A DNA stretch of 64,000 nucleotides from Alicyclobacillus pomorum DSM 14955 (lineage in GTDB: Bacteria; Bacillota; Bacilli; Alicyclobacillales; Alicyclobacillaceae): contig NZ_AXAR01000009.1 in NCBI RefSeq assembly GCF_000472905.1, positions 80,193 through 144,192 of the forward strand. The letters run 5' to 3'. Position numbers and translations under genes: made by a program. The notes beneath the pieces are model-generated. The model did not search any database. It was not told the DNA's origin and was given only the letters and a program-made list of their open reading frames with translations. Shown here in pieces: positions 36,303 through 43,926 of the stretch (positions are counted from its first letter, which is position 1; each line of letters begins with the position of its first letter).

Positions 36303-37574
36303 ATGAGTGCAACCGCACAGGTAGAAAGCAAAGAACGCGAGTTGAACGTTCTCGAATCGACCCAACAGGTGATTCAAGATGCTTTGAACCACCTCGGATA
36401 CGGCCCGAAGTACTACGACCTGCTGAAAGAACCACTGGTCACCTTGACCGTGCGCATCCCGGTTCGCATGGACGACGGGTCTGTCAAGGTATTCACGGGA
36501 TACCGCTGCCAGCACAACAACGCAGTGGGCCCCACGAAGGGCGGCATTCGCTTTCATCCGAGTGTAACCGTGGAAGAGGTCCAGGCTTTGTCCATGTGGA
36601 TGAGTGTGAAATGCGGTGTCGTAGGGCTTCCATATGGGGGCGGAAAAGGCGGCATCATTTGCGATCCGAGAGAAATGTCCATCGGGGAATTGGAACGTCT
36701 CAGCCGCGGGTATGTCCGGGCCATCAGCCAGATTGTCGGACCGACCAAAGATATCCCCGCGCCCGATGTGTTTACCAACTCACAAGTCATGGCGTGGATG
36801 ATGGACGAGTACAGCCGACTGCGCGAGTTTGACTCTCCCGGATTCATTACGGGTAAGCCGCTTGTTCTCGGCGGATCGCATGGGCGAGAAACCGCGACTG
36901 CCAAAGGCGTTACCATTTGTATTGAGGAAGCCGCGAAACGACGTGGTATCTCTCTGAAGGACGCCAGAATCATTGTTCAGGGTTTTGGCAACGCGGGAAG
37001 TTATCTCGCCAAGTTCATGCATGACGCTGGCGCGAAAGTAGTTGGCATCTCTGACGCTTACGGTGCGCTCTACGATGCGAACGGGCTCGACATCGATGCA
37101 CTGCTCGACATGAGAGATTCATTTGGAACGGTGACGACGAAATGTAAGAACACCATCTCCAATCAACAGCTCCTGGAGATGCCGTGTGACATTTTGGTTC
37201 CTGCCGCGATTGAGAATCAAATCACGGCGGCCAACGCGCATAGGATTCAAGCCAGCATAGTTGTGGAGGCCGCAAATGGCCCGACCACTTTGGAGGCCAC
37301 GAAGATTCTGGCGGACAGGGGCATCCTGTTGGTCCCGGACGTACTCGCGAACGCGGGAGGAGTCACCGTTTCTTACTTCGAGTGGGCGCAAAATAATCAA
37401 GGCTTGTACTGGGACGAGGAACAAGTGGAGGAGAGGCTGCGTCACGTCATGGTTCGTTCCTTTGAGACGGTCTACCAAATGGCGCAGGACCATGATGTTC
37501 ACATGAGGCTCGCAGCATACATGGTTGGAGTCCAGAGAATGGCGGAAGCCATGTACCACCGCGGTTGGGTGTAA
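36303..37574 (+). CDS. rocG: NAD-dependent glutamate dehydrogenase RocG/GudB-like
   Basis: This enzyme deaminates glutamate to 2-oxoglutarate and ammonium, completing arginine catabolism. ATG 36303 after GAGGTGG gives 423 residues, matching RocG (424). The catalytic lysine region GGGKGGIICDPREMS, the upstream GPTKGGIRFHP, and the Rossmann motif VQGFGNAGSYLAKF are present. An in-frame ATG at 36264 would add 13 atypical residues. It is the last gene of the roc run. GudB is the alternative name; context favours RocG. Confidence 0.92.
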   Translation: MSATAQVESKERELNVLESTQQVIQDALNHLGYGPKYYDLLKEPLVTLTVRIPVRMDDGSVKVFTGYRCQHNNAVGPTKGGIRFHPSVTVEEVQALSMWMSVKCGVVGLPYGGGKGGIICDPREMSIGELERLSRGYVRAISQIVGPTKDIPAPDVFTNSQVMAWMMDEYSRLREFDSPGFITGKPLVLGGSHGRETATAKGVTICIEEAAKRRGISLKDARIIVQGFGNAGSYLAKFMHDAGAKVVGISDAYGALYDANGLDIDALLDMRDSFGTVTTKCKNTISNQQLLEMPCDILVPAAIENQITAANAHRIQASIVVEAANGPTTLEATKILADRGILLVPDVLANAGGVTVSYFEWAQNNQGLYWDEEQVEERLRHVMVRSFETVYQMAQDHDVHMRLAAYMVGVQRMAEAMYHRGWV

Positions 37575-37588
37575 CACTCGCAAAATCA

Positions 37589-37629
37589 GGGACTGCTTGA
37601 GGGGGAAGCCCCACAAGCGGTCCTTTTTT
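37589..37629 (+). terminator. Intrinsic terminator after rocG
   Basis: GGACTGCTTG (37590-37599) pairs with CAAGCGGTCC (37614-37623) with one mismatch, followed by TTTTTT. It ends the rocA-rocD-rocG transcript. Confidence 0.85.
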
Positions 37630-37704
37630 CAAGGTTTTGGACAACATATAATCACTGTCCGATGGGAATACGCTTTCAGCAAGTCATCCATTGGAGGTGG
37701 GCGC

Positions 37705-37911
37705 GTGCGGACGAAAGTGTACGATTTCCATCGGTTCTGCAAGGGCGAGCTGGTTTCTGTGCGACGGATGAAGTTGTATCGGCAAATCGGGTCCGTACTG
37801 GACGCTTACTTCAGTTACTTTGCTCGCGAAGGCGGTGCCATGTTTGTATATCCCATGTACATCACAACCTATCCGCTCTCCGGAGGAGATGATGGCAGGT
37901 TTCGTGCCTAA
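37705..37911 (+). CDS. Small protein of unknown function (68 residues)
   Basis: GTG 37705 follows TTGGAGGTGGG and opens a 68-residue frame: VRTKVYDFHRFCKGEL, then a basic stretch SVRRMKLYRQIG, aromatic DAYFSYFAREGGAMFVYPMYITTY, and LSGGDDGRFRA. A TATAAT at 37647-37652 could be its -10, although no good -35 is seen. There is no membrane helix and I do not recognise the family. It converges with the MBL hydrolase gene, with only 19 bases between the stops. Confidence 0.55.
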   Translation: MRTKVYDFHRFCKGELVSVRRMKLYRQIGSVLDAYFSYFAREGGAMFVYPMYITTYPLSGGDDGRFRA

Positions 37912-37930
37912 TGGTAAACGCGCGACGTGA

Positions 37931-38548
37931 TTAGAACAGGGGTGTACGTCTCACGGGATGGCCGTGTGCTGGGCATACCCAGTCAAATGTCATGCGCTTG
38001 ACTTTTTCAATCGACTGATGGAGTTGGTGGTTGTCCCAGGCGAGAAACCTTGGGCTCGGTAGAATTTTGCCCTTCCTGCTCATGACCAAATCGCCGGGAA
38101 ACAAGACGTCTTTGTACAAGAACGACACGTGCCCCGGGGTGTGTCCTGGTGTTTCAATCATCTCCAAGCTGCCAATCTTCTGTCCGGGTTTGTAGATGGC
38201 ATCGACGGCAGGAGGATCTGGCCGAAACATCGTCGCAATGATGCGTTTGATCCCCTCGCGACGTTGTTCGCCATGAATGTATGGCACGTCTTTTTCAGGC
38301 GCCCACAAGGTAGCTCCGGTGACTTCTTTGAGCATTTTTGCATTCCCAATATGATCCACGTCGTGGTGTGTCAACAGAATGTGCGCAATGTCTTTGGGGG
38401 AAATGCCTACTTTGGACAAGTCCGCGAGTAGACGCTCACCTCTCCCAGGCATGCCAGTATCAATCAGAACGGGTTCTTCTCCTAAAACCAGGTACACGAA
38501 ACTTCCCTTCGCACTTTCCAATAGATGAACGTTTTTCGTGATTTCCAA
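37931..38548 (-). CDS. Metallo-beta-lactamase-fold hydrolase
   Basis: This is a soluble MBL-fold hydrolase of about 205 residues. The metal site is LLTHHDVDHIG (about residues 60-70), TPGHTPGHVSF and FPGDLVMSRKG, with a final AHGH. The fold is shared by glyoxalase II-like, persulfide dioxygenase-like and lactonase enzymes, so the substrate is not predictable. TTG 38548 is preferred, with GTGAGGTG six bases upstream. GTG 38557 is the alternative but would overlap that Shine-Dalgarno. The gene appears monocistronic. Confidence 0.82.
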   Translation of the reverse strand: MEITKNVHLLESAKGSFVYLVLGEEPVLIDTGMPGRGERLLADLSKVGISPKDIAHILLTHHDVDHIGNAKMLKEVTGATLWAPEKDVPYIHGEQRREGIKRIIATMFRPDPPAVDAIYKPGQKIGSLEMIETPGHTPGHVSFLYKDVLFPGDLVMSRKGKILPSPRFLAWDNHQLHQSIEKVKRMTFDWVCPAHGHPVRRTPLF

Positions 38549-38665
38549 CGTGGACACCTCACTTCATCTCTAACGATAGATGGCCTTGACCAATACGGCA
38601 AATGGTATCAGGTGAAAGACTGAAAATACAGCGATGCACGCCCGGGTCAACTTGAGATTGCCTAG

Positions 38666-38887
38666 CGAAAGCAAATGGAGTATTATATGTAATAACAGGT
38701 AGCGAACGGGTTTGCTTTAGACTTCTCACGGTCTCGTTGCGAAAGGCAAGGGTGTTCGGTGTTAGATTCAGTACAGGCGTGGTCTAGGAGCCACATGGTT
38801 GCTTGAGAGGTAGGGCTTGCAGCGTTTCTAATTCAATGAGTACCTGTTCACCACGGTGATCCATTGAAACGGATGGGTCACCGTTTT
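38666..38887 (+). ncRNA. Free-standing structured RNA candidate (about 200 nt)
   Basis: A sigma-A-like promoter, TTGCCT-N17-TATTAT (ending near 38686), is followed by about 200 bases with no gene. AACAGGTA (38694-38701) is the exact reverse complement of TACCTGTT (38841-38848), enclosing about 140 bases with further short hairpins (for example GTGG/CCAC near 38780). CGGTGATCCAT/GATGGGTCACCG (38854-38882) followed by TTTTC closes the unit as a terminator. The next rightward gene is far away, so this is not an obvious leader. Length and rod-like closure would suit a 6S RNA, but I could not confirm its conserved core. Confidence 0.5.
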
Positions 38888-39026
38888 CTATTGTGGTACA
38901 TTGACCTGCCTCAGAGCCAACATTGGCCCTATGGACCCAAGGTCATACACGAGGCGTACGTTCGAGCAACAGTCGTTGTGACTGCTAGGGCACAGGCTGT
39001 TCTGTCACACGCCATACAACGAAAAG

Positions 39027-39055
39027 GAGACCCTGCCGACGCGGCTGGGTCTCTT
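39027..39055 (-). terminator. Intrinsic terminator of the alpha/beta SASP gene
   Basis: GAGACCC and GGGTCTC (39027-39033 and 39047-39053) form the stem around a GC-rich loop. On the minus strand it is followed by CTTTTC. It begins 25 bases after the SASP stop. Confidence 0.7.
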
Positions 39056-39077
39056 TGGTTCGGGTACATTGAGCCCC

Positions 39078-39275
39078 TTAGCGGCGGAAGCCGCCAGCCA
39101 GGTGCTGTTCTGCGTATGCCACCAACCGCTTCGTGATTTCACCGCCGACCGATCCGTTTTGGCGCGAAGACGTGTCCGGGCCGAGTTGAACGCCAAACTC
39201 TGACGCAATTTCGTACTTCATTTGTTCGAGCGCACTGCCTGCATTTGGAGTCGCATACTGGTTGTTGTTTGCCAT
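39078..39275 (-). CDS. Alpha/beta-type small acid-soluble spore protein
   Basis: Alpha/beta SASPs coat spore DNA and protect it from UV and heat. This 65-residue protein has the family pattern: [20 protein letters not shown] (including the GPR protease cleavage site E-I-A-S-E), then [22 protein letters not shown] 39275 has GGAGGATG upstream. The longer in-frame extension upstream is non-coding by start context. It is monocistronic with its own terminator. Forespore sigma-G control is expected but the promoter is not resolved here. Confidence 0.93.
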   Translation of the reverse strand: MANNNQYATPNAGSALEQMKYEIASEFGVQLGPDTSSRQNGSVGGEITKRLVAYAEQHLAGGFRR

Positions 39276-39399
39276 GTTGTTCATCCTCCAGTGAGTGATG
39301 TAGTGCAAACATATCATGTGTGTCTTCCCAGCGATTATACATTGTGCCCAATCGTGCATGATGTTGGTACTCTCGCACAAGCTATGCAGGGTGATGCAG

Positions 39400-39501
39400 A
39401 TGAAGTGGTGGATGTGGATACCGGTAGCTTCCTTGTTGGCATTTGCGGGCGGTGTGATATCACTGAACACCTCGTCTGCAAGCCGGAAGAAGAAGTCGTG
39501 A
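39400..39501 (+). CDS. Possible 33-residue membrane peptide
   Basis: ATG 39400 follows AGGGTGATGCAG, a fair Shine-Dalgarno. It encodes [21 protein letters not shown], a membrane helix, and then a basic tail SRKKKS. A strong intrinsic terminator starts four bases after the stop, which supports a real short transcript. No family is recognised. The in-frame GTG at 39316 would lengthen it with unlikely sequence. Confidence 0.4.
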   Translation: MKWWMWIPVASLLAFAGGVISLNTSSASRKKKS

Positions 39502-39504
39502 GCG

Positions 39505-39541
39505 ACAAAGGCCCTTGCCCGTGTGGCGAGGGCCTTTGTTG
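39505..39541 (+). terminator. Strong hairpin upstream of nagB
   Basis: ACAAAGGCCCTTGCC (39505-39519) pairs with GGCGAGGGCCTTTGT (39525-39539), one position unmatched, followed by TGG. It most likely ends a short rightward transcript before nagB. An operator role cannot be excluded. Confidence 0.7.
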
Positions 39542-39595
39542 GCGTTGCGGACATCGCGATGTGGTAGAATCTCTCTCAGAACAGGCGAGTGAGGG

Positions 39596-40363
39596 GTGAG
39601 GAAGATACAAGTCCGGATCTTTGACAACGCGGAGACTGCTGCGGTGTACTCGGCTGCGATTGTGGAGCAAGTCATTCGCTCGAAACCCAAATCTGTGCTC
39701 GGTTTGGCAACGGGTTCAACACCCATCGCGTTATACAAGCAATTGGTGGATTTTCACCGCAGTGGTCTTTCGATGGCTGGCGTGACGACCATCAACCTCG
39801 ACGAATACGTCGGACTGGCCCCGGACCATCCACAGAGTTACAGTTACTACATGCACCACCACCTGTTTGACCACGTTGACATTCCTGAATCTCAGATTCA
39901 CCTGTTGCGCGGCGACGCGGAAGATCTAGAACAGGAGTGTCAGCGGTACGACAACATCATTCGCTCACACACGATTGATCTGCAAATTCTCGGCATCGGA
40001 GTCAATGGACACATCGGATTCAACGAACCGGATTCGGCTCTGAAGGCGAACACGCACGTGGTTCAACTGGCGCCCGAGACGATTCAGGCCAACTCGCGTT
40101 TCTTCACGGCAGAAGAGACTGTTCCGACGCAAGCGATTACCGTCGGTCTACAGGCGATTCTGTTGGCGAAACAAGTGCTATTGTTGGCGTTTGGCAAGGA
40201 AAAAGCGAAAGTCATTTACGAGGCCGTAAAGGGAGATGTACGCACGAGTCTACCGGCGAGCTTACTGCAGGTTCATCCAAACGTGACGTTCGTGTTGGAC
40301 CGTGCGGCTGCCGAAGTGCTCATTGAACATGGTTTCTATACATCTACACCGCCTCGGGCATAA
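39596..40363 (+). CDS. nagB: Glucosamine-6-phosphate deaminase
   Basis: NagB converts glucosamine-6-phosphate to fructose-6-phosphate and ammonium, allowing amino-sugar use. The 255-residue protein has LGLATGSTPIALYKQLV, the active-site NLDEYVGLAPDHPQSYSYYM, GIGVNGHIGFNEP and FGKEKAKVIYEAVKG. Length fits the family. GTG 39596 starts the family N-terminus RKIQVRIFDN, with only a weak CAGGCGAG Shine-Dalgarno. nagA and a nagR regulator are not adjacent, which is unusual for Bacillales. Confidence 0.92.
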   Translation: MRKIQVRIFDNAETAAVYSAAIVEQVIRSKPKSVLGLATGSTPIALYKQLVDFHRSGLSMAGVTTINLDEYVGLAPDHPQSYSYYMHHHLFDHVDIPESQIHLLRGDAEDLEQECQRYDNIIRSHTIDLQILGIGVNGHIGFNEPDSALKANTHVVQLAPETIQANSRFFTAEETVPTQAITVGLQAILLAKQVLLLAFGKEKAKVIYEAVKGDVRTSLPASLLQVHPNVTFVLDRAAAEVLIEHGFYTSTPPRA

Positions 40364-40370
40364 GAGGGAC

Positions 40371-40422
40371 CTGTGGGGGAGGGAGGGTGTGAGTTGGGAG
40401 GCTTCGCACGTGTCCCCACAGG
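40371..40422 (+). terminator. Hairpin after nagB
   Basis: CCTGTGGGGA-type arm (from 40370) pairs with TCCCCACAGG (40413-40422), enclosing a GC-rich loop with a second small stem. The T-tract is poor, so termination may be weak. Confidence 0.45.
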
Positions 40423-40542
40423 CTTGGGTTATACTACGCTAGCGCATCTCGTCATGTCTGGACAAACCGCCCCTTGATTTCGCGGAATTTAGGGCCTTAT
40501 CTGTGCGCCCTTGCGCCGGAGTGTGAAAGAGAACAATTCATA

Positions 40543-40577
40543 CGGCCCTGCCAGGGTGTGGCAGGGCCAATCCTTTT
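40543..40577 (+). terminator. Intrinsic terminator in the nagB-COG4705 gap
   Basis: GGCCCTGCCA (40544-40553) pairs perfectly with TGGCAGGGCC (40559-40568), followed by AATCCTTTTT. It would end nagB read-through or a short transcript starting after TATACT at 40430-40435. Confidence 0.85.
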
Positions 40578-40618
40578 TGGCAGACTGTTTTCCGGCAGTA
40601 AAAAAAGCTCACCTTGCT

Positions 40619-41437
40619 TTACTTCTCAACTAAGGTCTGAAGCGGGCTCTTGTCTCTTCCGGTCTTGGTTAGATAGATAACCAAGCTCAAGATGGTTACG
40701 AGGAAGATCGCACTGGTTCCTACCGTACCCAGACCAAGGCCACCATTATCCCGAGGCTGTGACAGGTAGTCACCAAAAGAGGCGCCGAGAGGACGGGTCA
40801 AGACGTAAGCAATCCAGAAGGCAAGCACTGCATGTAGTTTGAAGCGGTAGTGGGCCATGGTCACTATCCCGATTAGTGCGGCGAACATGAGTAATGAATT
40901 CAAGTATCCGACGTTGAGAGCTTCTGCTGTGAGGTCACCGGCTGCAGTACCCAAGGCGAAGGTGAACAGGATGGCCAACCAGTAGAACGCTTCTCGCTTT
41001 GTCATGTAGATGGAGTGGATGGACAGTGTCTTCTCACTCGCGTACCAAGCCGCAAAGGTCGACAGTAAAGCCACCGTGAAGATGATGGTGGTCGTCTCCA
41101 GAGGGACCCCGATGTTGTCTGTGAGATTGTCGGTGATCAACGTGCCGACAACGCTGATAAGCACGACCGTCAGCCAGTAGAGCCCCGGCACGTACTTCCT
41201 CGACTTGAACTGGAAGAACAGCGTGATGAGCAAGAAGCAACTCATGACAACAGTCGTGTTGGTCAAGCCCAAGTTCAGGTTTGTGTTCAGGAAGTCTGCG
41301 GCTGTCTCACCCACGGTGGTTGCCAAGATCTTGATGGTCCAGAAAAAGATCGTGACTTCCGGAACCTTATTCAACATCTGCAGGTCTCTTGACGGGGCGT
41401 CAGCGTCACGTAGAGCGCTGGCTCTGCCTGTGTTCAC
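40619..41437 (-). CDS. COG4705-type multi-pass membrane protein
   Basis: This integral membrane protein of about 272 residues has eight or so helices. It has internal repeats centred on KILATTVGETAAD, LGTAAGDLTAE and RPLGASFGDYL, the pattern of the uncharacterised COG4705 family. Repeated acidic residues inside helices suggest an ion- or metal-linked function, but none is established. GTG 41437 is chosen because AGGAG lies eight bases upstream. ATG 41458 has no ribosome site. The N-terminal 30 residues are cytoplasmic and charged. It is monocistronic. Confidence 0.7.
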   Translation of the reverse strand: MNTGRASALRDADAPSRDLQMLNKVPEVTIFFWTIKILATTVGETAADFLNTNLNLGLTNTTVVMSCFLLITLFFQFKSRKYVPGLYWLTVVLISVVGTLITDNLTDNIGVPLETTTIIFTVALLSTFAAWYASEKTLSIHSIYMTKREAFYWLAILFTFALGTAAGDLTAEALNVGYLNSLLMFAALIGIVTMAHYRFKLHAVLAFWIAYVLTRPLGASFGDYLSQPRDNGGLGLGTVGTSAIFLVTILSLVIYLTKTGRDKSPLQTLVEK

Positions 41438-41664
41438 TTTTTCATCTCCTATTCTCATATCAAATACGCCATGCGAGTGAATCTATTTGAGCAGTTGTTA
41501 GAAGTGTAAAGTAGAAATGTTAAGACCACATTAAAATAAGCCATGATTTCTATGGACGGTATATGATTGAGGGCGGCGTGAACTGTAGAACTTTCAAAAA
41601 CTTCGAGCTACATTGTAACGAAATGACATGTACAATCGTCAGTAGAGAGGTCTTTTGCATGTGG

Positions 41665-41682
41665 AGCGATTTGCAAATCGCT
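41665..41682. repeat. 18-bp perfect palindrome upstream of the moxR-like gene
   Basis: AGCGATTTGCAAATCGCT is fully symmetrical and lies 35 bases before the MoxR start. Its GCGATTTGCAAA half is identical to the outer arm ends of the rocA-rocD inverted repeat at 34974-35018. A dimeric regulator's operator is the simplest reading. Confidence 0.6.
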
Positions 41683-41716
41683 GGCGATTGAGCGCTGGTG
41701 TTGGAGGGAGAACCGA

Positions 41717-42697
41717 GTGACGAATCAACCACGTCCTTTTGAACTTGACCGTTGGCACCCGGCTGTGAAGCCGGTTGTAGAGAATGTGGAGAAGGTGATT
41801 GTCGGCAAAGAGGACGTGATTCGCCTTGTCATGGTTGCGCTGCTGGCGAACGGGCACTGTTTGATAGAAGATGTCCCAGGTGTGGGAAAGACCATGCTGG
41901 TCCGGGCAGTGTCCAAGTCCCTGGGATGTGATTTTAAACGCATTCAATTTACTCCGGATCTGCTGCCGTCCGATGTGACGGGGGTGTCCATTTACAACCA
42001 AAAGACGCAAGAGTTCGAATTTCGGCCAGGTCCCATTTTTGGACAGATTGTACTCGCCGATGAGATCAACCGCACGTCTCCGAAAACGCAGTCTGCCCTG
42101 TTGGAGGCGCTGGAGGAGCAAAGTGTCTCTGCCGATGGGCACACGTACCGGTTGCCCTCTCCGTTTTTCGTGTTAGCAACAGAAAATCCGATTGAATTTG
42201 AAGGTACGTTTCCCCTGCCGGAGGCACAGTTAGATAGATTCTTGTTGAAATTCTCTATGGGGTATCCCACGTTGCAAGACGAAGTGGCCATCCTCGACCG
42301 GCAACAGTGGCAACACCCGATTGACGCCCTGGCAGCGGTGGCAGGACCGGAAGACGTGTTGGCCTGGCGCCACGCCTGTGCCAACGTGCACGTCGTGGAC
42401 AGCGTTCGCAAGTACCTGGTTTCGGTGGTGCAAGCGACCCGCGTCCACAGCAGTGTCTATCTGGGCGCCAGCCCACGGGCTAGCATCGCGCTGTTTAAGG
42501 CTGCACAAGCGCTGGCATTCCTATGCAACCGCGACTACGTGGTGCCGGACGATATTCGGTACCTCGCCCCATACGTACTGCAACACCGCATCTTGTTATC
42601 GGCTGACGCCCGACTGTCTGGCGTACAGGTCAGTGATCTGTTGAGCGAAATTGTCGCCTCAATTCCGGTGCCCATCTTGCAAGGAGCGGGCCGCTGA
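41717..42697 (+). CDS. MoxR-family AAA+ ATPase (YeaC-like)
   Basis: MoxR ATPases act as chaperones for maturation of protein complexes, usually with a DUF58 partner. The 326-residue protein has Walker A DVPGVGKTMLVRAVSKSLGCDFKRIQFTPDLLPSD, with the characteristic MoxR sequence after the P-loop, and Walker B VLADEINRTSPKTQSALLEAMEE-like ADEINRTSPKTQSALLEALEE. GTG 41717 follows TTGGAGGGAG. It overlaps the DUF58 gene by one base. The trio with DUF58 and transglutaminase genes before guaA matches B. subtilis yeaC-yeaD-yebA. Confidence 0.9.
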   Translation: MTNQPRPFELDRWHPAVKPVVENVEKVIVGKEDVIRLVMVALLANGHCLIEDVPGVGKTMLVRAVSKSLGCDFKRIQFTPDLLPSDVTGVSIYNQKTQEFEFRPGPIFGQIVLADEINRTSPKTQSALLEALEEQSVSADGHTYRLPSPFFVLATENPIEFEGTFPLPEAQLDRFLLKFSMGYPTLQDEVAILDRQQWQHPIDALAAVAGPEDVLAWRHACANVHVVDSVRKYLVSVVQATRVHSSVYLGASPRASIALFKAAQALAFLCNRDYVVPDDIRYLAPYVLQHRILLSADARLSGVQVSDLLSEIVASIPVPILQGAGR

Positions 42698-43926
42698 TGC
42701 AAAGGCGGGCCGTGGCGCTGCTGCTTGGTGCTGTGTGTGTGGCGGCAACCTACGTGTTTGGCAAAGTAGAGGGCGGCTTTTTTGCGTGGTTCCTCTTTTA
42801 CTTCACGTGCACCATCGCCATCTACGAATGGATCACCATGGTCATTGGCTTGCGGTTTGTTTCCACCGAGCGCAACATTTCGGCTAGCAGATTGTCTGCG
42901 GGCCAAACGTTGACCATTCAATTGACGCTGCAGCGGCGTGGGTTGTGGCCTCTGTTTTGGGTTCGGGTCCGGGAAGCGCTGCCGGGGCAGTGGTTGCTTC
43001 AGGCGCAGGGGGCGGACACGGTCCTTCAACCGCTGTGGGCGCGAGAGTTGAGATGGACCTACCAAGTGCAGTGGCTCCAACGAGGCCTGTATGTCATTGG
43101 CGACACCATCGTTGAGACGGGAGACTTGCTCGGACTCGTCCGCAGAGAGCGACGCGACGAGCGGCGGGACGAAGTGATGGTGTACCCCCGCGTCGTTCCC
43201 GTGCGCGGTTGGATGGGATATCAGCCCGTGGAACTTGGATTGCGACAGCCTACACGCCGCCGTGCGGAAGAATCGACAAACGTCCTTGGGGTGCGCGACT
43301 ATGTGCCGGGAGATAGGCTCAGCCGCATCCACTGGCCAGCCAGCGCGCGGCGGGGGACGCTGCAGGCCAAGGAGTTTGAATTGCACGTGTCCAGCGAGTG
43401 GATGTTCATCCCGGACCTCGCGTCGACCAGCTTTGGAGAGCAAAGTCCATCGTTGTTTGAGCTGGAGATGACCGTGGTCGCGTCGCTGATGAAACACGCC
43501 TACCAATTGCGTCGTACGTTCGCAGCCACCCTGCATGGAAAAAAGCTGACCAAGTTCCCACCTGGGTGCGATGAGTCGCTGTTCCTCCGCTGCATGGAAG
43601 CGCTGGCGCTGGCTGAGCCCAACGGTTCCGTGGATTTTCCACAAACGTTGGTTCGCGTGGCGCAGGACACGCCGATGGGGACTACCTTGGTCGTCGTTTC
43701 TCCGCGTCTGGATCCAGACGCCGCTGTTGCCGCAGAAGTGGTGAGACGGAGAACCCCGGTGGAATGGTTTGTGCCAGTGGCAAGGGAGCAAGGGGAACTT
43801 TCTGCTGAACAACGACAGGGGTTGGCGATGCTTCACGCAGCCCGCGTCAACGTGTATCTCATTGGCGCACCGGAGCAGCTTGCGACGCTGAAGCGAGGAG
43901 GTGGGCAGCGTGTCACCAGCGTATGA
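42697..43926 (+). CDS. DUF58-domain membrane protein (YeaD-like)
   Basis: This 409-residue protein has two N-terminal membrane helices (about residues 5-20 and 25-50), then an extracytoplasmic-like beta region. A DUF58 domain with the signature RDYVPGDRLSRIHWPASARRGTLQAKEFE lies near residue 200, followed by a vWA-like C-terminal part. It is the usual partner of MoxR ATPases. ATG 42697 overlaps the moxR stop, and its end overlaps the transglutaminase-like gene. Molecular function is unknown; a cell-envelope role is inferred from partners. Confidence 0.86.
   Translation: MQRRAVALLLGAVCVAATYVFGKVEGGFFAWFLFYFTCTIAIYEWITMVIGLRFVSTERNISASRLSAGQTLTIQLTLQRRGLWPLFWVRVREALPGQWLLQAQGADTVLQPLWARELRWTYQVQWLQRGLYVIGDTIVETGDLLGLVRRERRDERRDEVMVYPRVVPVRGWMGYQPVELGLRQPTRRRAEESTNVLGVRDYVPGDRLSRIHWPASARRGTLQAKEFELHVSSEWMFIPDLASTSFGEQSPSLFELEMTVVASLMKHAYQLRRTFAATLHGKKLTKFPPGCDESLFLRCMEALALAEPNGSVDFPQTLVRVAQDTPMGTTLVVVSPRLDPDAAVAAEVVRRRTPVEWFVPVAREQGELSAEQRQGLAMLHAARVNVYLIGAPEQLATLKRGGGQRVTSV

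Noticed and set aside
38691..38887. Firm call of 6S RNA
   Set aside because: Length and closing stem fit, but I could not place the conserved central bubble, so only an unnamed RNA candidate is reported.
38864..39136. 90-codon plus-strand ORF
   Set aside because: It starts inside the terminator of the RNA candidate, overlaps the SASP gene and its terminator, and has no ribosome site.
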